Positions 5,678 to 7,395 of a DNA stretch of 7,395 nt are shown here, one piece after another; position 1 is the stretch's first letter; the number at the start of each line of letters is the position of its first letter. The notes below the pieces were generated by a model. That model did not search any database. It was not told the DNA's origin and saw nothing but the letters and a program-made list of their open reading frames with translations. A program made the position numbers and the translations under genes. This DNA comes from Caldisericaceae bacterium (GTDB lineage: Bacteria > Calditrichota > Calditrichia > Calditrichales > Calditrichaceae). The stretch spans positions 1 through 7,395 of the forward strand of contig JAGHBR010000412.1 in assembly GCA_021160885.1 (NCBI GenBank). The letters are read 5' to 3'.

Positions 5678-6463
5678 TTATTTATTCTCCGATTTCGGCG
5701 TTTTATCCAACAGGTCGAGCAAACCTTTCTCAATAAATGGTTTAAACAGATCAATAGGCACAGGGAAAATGGTAGTGGAGTTCTTTTCGGAACTGACTTC
5801 TATCAGAGTTTGCAGAAAGCGCAATTGTAAAGCTGAAGGGCTGGTATCAATGATCTTAGCAGCCTGGGTCAGTTTGTCAGCAGCCTGAAACTCACCTTCT
5901 GCGGCGATGACTTTTGCCCGTCGTTCACGTTCTGCTTCCGCTTGTTTGGCCATGGCCCGTTTCATCTCTTCCGGCAAATCGATGTGTTTAACTTCTACTA
6001 AAGAAACCTTTACGCCCCACGGATCGGAATGCTGGTCGATGATTTCCTGCAAACGGGCGTTAATCTTATCCCTTTCAGTTAGTAAATCGTCAAGTTCGAC
6101 CTGCCCCACAACGCTGCGCAGGGTGGTTTGGGCTAACTGGGAAGTAGCAAAAAGGTAATTTTCTACTTCTACTACACACTTTTCCGGATTAAGTACCCTG
6201 AAATAAAGCACCGCATTCACCTGCACAGAAACATTGTCTTTAGTGATCACATCCTGGGGAGGCACATCCATAACAACCGTTCTTAAACTGACTTTTACCA
6301 TGCGATCTACAATGGGAATCAGAAAAATGATCCCCGGGCCTTTACTGCCTACCAAGCGGCCAAGACGAAAAATGACACCGCGTTCATATTCTTTTAAAAT
6401 ACGAATGGCACTGGAGAGCAGTAGAAGTAAGAAAACAACGAGGGTAATAATGAACTGTGGCAT
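5678..6463 (-). CDS. Slipin (SPFH/Band 7, stomatin-like protein)
   Basis: A 261-residue membrane-anchored scaffold protein. One hydrophobic segment at about 3-20 is followed by the start of the SPFH domain (KEYERGVIFRLGRL). The core includes VPPQDVITKDNVSVQVNAVLYFRV, LRSVVGQVELDDLLTERDKIN and WGVKVSLVEVKHIDLPEEMKRAM. Then comes the Ala/Glu/Arg-rich coiled-coil EAERERRAKVIAAEGE, and a hydrophobic strip STTIFPVPIDLF (229-240) near the C-terminus. Slipins oligomerise in membranes and are thought to organise microdomains. In Pyrococcus horikoshii the neighbouring NfeD protease PH1510 cuts the p-stomatin PH1511 in a corresponding C-terminal hydrophobic segment, so the strip here may be a target (inference). 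The ATG has AAGGAG (complement of 6470-6475) closely upstream, and the gene starts 17 bases after the nfeD stop, so the two form an operon. Confidence 0.93.
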   Translation of the reverse strand: MPQFIITLVVFLLLLLSSAIRILKEYERGVIFRLGRLVGSKGPGIIFLIPIVDRMVKVSLRTVVMDVPPQDVITKDNVSVQVNAVLYFRVLNPEKCVVEVENYLFATSQLAQTTLRSVVGQVELDDLLTERDKINARLQEIIDQHSDPWGVKVSLVEVKHIDLPEEMKRAMAKQAEAERERRAKVIAAEGEFQAADKLTQAAKIIDTSPSALQLRFLQTLIEVSSEKNSTTIFPVPIDLFKPFIEKGLLDLLDKTPKSENK

Positions 6464-6480
6464 TGACAGCTCCTTAAATT

Positions 6481-7395
6481 TTATTTAACAGGTTTGACTT
6501 TTAAAACTAAATTGTCCCGATCAATATCTATTACTTTGATCTTTTGCCCTTTTTTACAGGGTTCATCGCTAATAGCCTTCCAGAATTCACCGTGCACTTT
6601 TACGGTACCTTCAAGATTGAGGGCTTTAAAAACTTCGCCAACTTCGCCAATCAATCCCACATCGCCGGTGGTCGGTTTTTTGCGGTGTACACGAATGGCC
6701 ATGCCAATGGCAAAAACAAAAAACAATACACTGAGAATGACAACAAAGGTGATTACCTGCCAGGAAACACGTAAAAACGGTAAAGGACTTTCAAATAACA
6801 TAACACTACCCATAATTAATGAAATAACTCCGCCTATGGTTAACAAACCGTAACTTGGTATTTTAATCTCCAACAGAAAAAGAATAACAGCAAAAATAAT
6901 TAAAGCAAATCCGGCGTAATTTACAGGTAGAGTCTGTAAGGCGTACAAACCTAATATCAAACAAATGCCGCCAACAACGCCAGGTAAAATAGAACCCGGA
7001 TTGTAAAGTTCAAACAAAATACCATAGATGCCTAACATCAACAAAATGTAAGCTACATTGGGGTTGCTGATGATATCGAGTAGGCGTTGCCGCCAGCTCA
7101 TTTCATACGTAATCACCTCTGCATTGGCAGTGTGCAGGGTTTTACTAAAACCAACATCCAATTCAACTTTACGGCCATTTACCAGCGTGAGCAGTGAATC
7201 AAGCGAAGGTGCGATAAAATCGATGACGTGTAATTGGAGCGCCTTTTTTTCCGTAATATTGGCGCTTTCAGTAATGGCCTGTTCGGCCCAGTCGGCGTTA
7301 CGTCCGCGTTTTTCAGCCAGACTGCGAGTTTTAGCCACCGCGTGGGTTACCACTTTCGATACGGAGGTGATGTGTGCACGTTTTGGGATGTGCGA
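6481..7395 (-). CDS. nfeD: NfeD family membrane serine protease, long form (5' end missing)
   Basis: The last 304 residues of a gene that continues past the right edge; the frame is open to base 7395, so the GTG at 7353 is not a start. First comes the end of a ClpP-class protease domain: TRSLAEKRGRNADWAEQAITES, then TEKKALQLHVIDFIA, the usual close of NfeD1b proteases. Lys14 of the visible part, just before VVTHAVAKTRS, sits where the catalytic Lys of the Ser/Lys dyad is expected (inference); the Ser lies outside. About five membrane segments follow (near visible residues 114-131, 138-155, 161-176, 184-201, 213-235). The C-terminal NfeD OB-fold domain occupies about 248-304, with GEVGEVFKAL, GTVKVHGEFWKA and KGQKIKVIDID. 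It acts at the cytoplasmic membrane with its partner slipin, encoded next. From the family's length, roughly the N-terminal third is missing. Confidence 0.92.
   Translation of the reverse strand, partial: SHIPKRAHITSVSKVVTHAVAKTRSLAEKRGRNADWAEQAITESANITEKKALQLHVIDFIAPSLDSLLTLVNGRKVELDVGFSKTLHTANAEVITYEMSWRQRLLDIISNPNVAYILLMLGIYGILFELYNPGSILPGVVGGICLILGLYALQTLPVNYAGFALIIFAVILFLLEIKIPSYGLLTIGGVISLIMGSVMLFESPLPFLRVSWQVITFVVILSVLFFVFAIGMAIRVHRKKPTTGDVGLIGEVGEVFKALNLEGTVKVHGEFWKAISDEPCKKGQKIKVIDIDRDNLVLKVKPVK

Noticed and set aside
5403..5888. A 161-codon open frame on the + strand across the tatT/slipin junction
   Set aside because: It crosses two well-supported - strand genes and their spacer and has no recognisable domain; it is a shadow frame.

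Overview
The window holds two gene blocks that face each other. On the + strand (1-2744) are the end of a HAL2/CysQ-type bisphosphate nucleotidase, an inositol-monophosphatase-family phosphatase, a PRPP synthetase and a MutT-type Nudix hydrolase. On the - strand, transcribed from the right edge toward about 2934, are NfeD (5' end outside the window), a slipin (SPFH/stomatin family), a TatT-type lipoprotein, a TRAP-type periplasmic binding protein (TatP/DctP family) and a Nif3-like metalloprotein. The blocks converge on a 189-base intergenic stretch (2745-2933) containing several inverted repeats. No RNA gene, mobile element, CRISPR array or phage gene was recognised.

The organism looks like a diderm bacterium of moderate, slightly AT-leaning base composition. 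It has a lipoprotein signal peptide with Ser at +2, a periplasmic binding protein with a cleavable signal peptide, and a TatT/TatP pair. Shine-Dalgarno sequences are clear before most genes, and two consecutive + strand genes use TTG starts. A member of the FCB group or a neighbouring lineage such as Calditrichota is my guess from general resemblance only; no marker in the window proves it.

In the + strand block the two phosphatases are tandem members of one Mg-dependent superfamily, 2 bases apart, with prs 18 bases further on, so these three look like one operon. The probable theme is phosphoadenosine/sugar-phosphate turnover and PRPP supply. mutT follows after 127 bases that contain a long imperfect hairpin, so it may be expressed or regulated separately; its job is nucleotide-pool sanitation.

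In the - strand block, NfeD and slipin are 17 bases apart and form the well-known membrane protease/stomatin pair. After a 66-base gap come tatT and tatP, 19 bases apart by the preferred start, which match the TPR-protein-associated TRAP transporter (TPAT) arrangement. No TRAP membrane subunit (DctQ/DctM) is in the window, and the binding protein has Trp where canonical TRAP binding proteins have the carboxylate-binding Arg. nif3 closes the block. The TatT/TatP pair and the unassigned intergenic hairpins are the least explained parts; most of the rest is conserved housekeeping.
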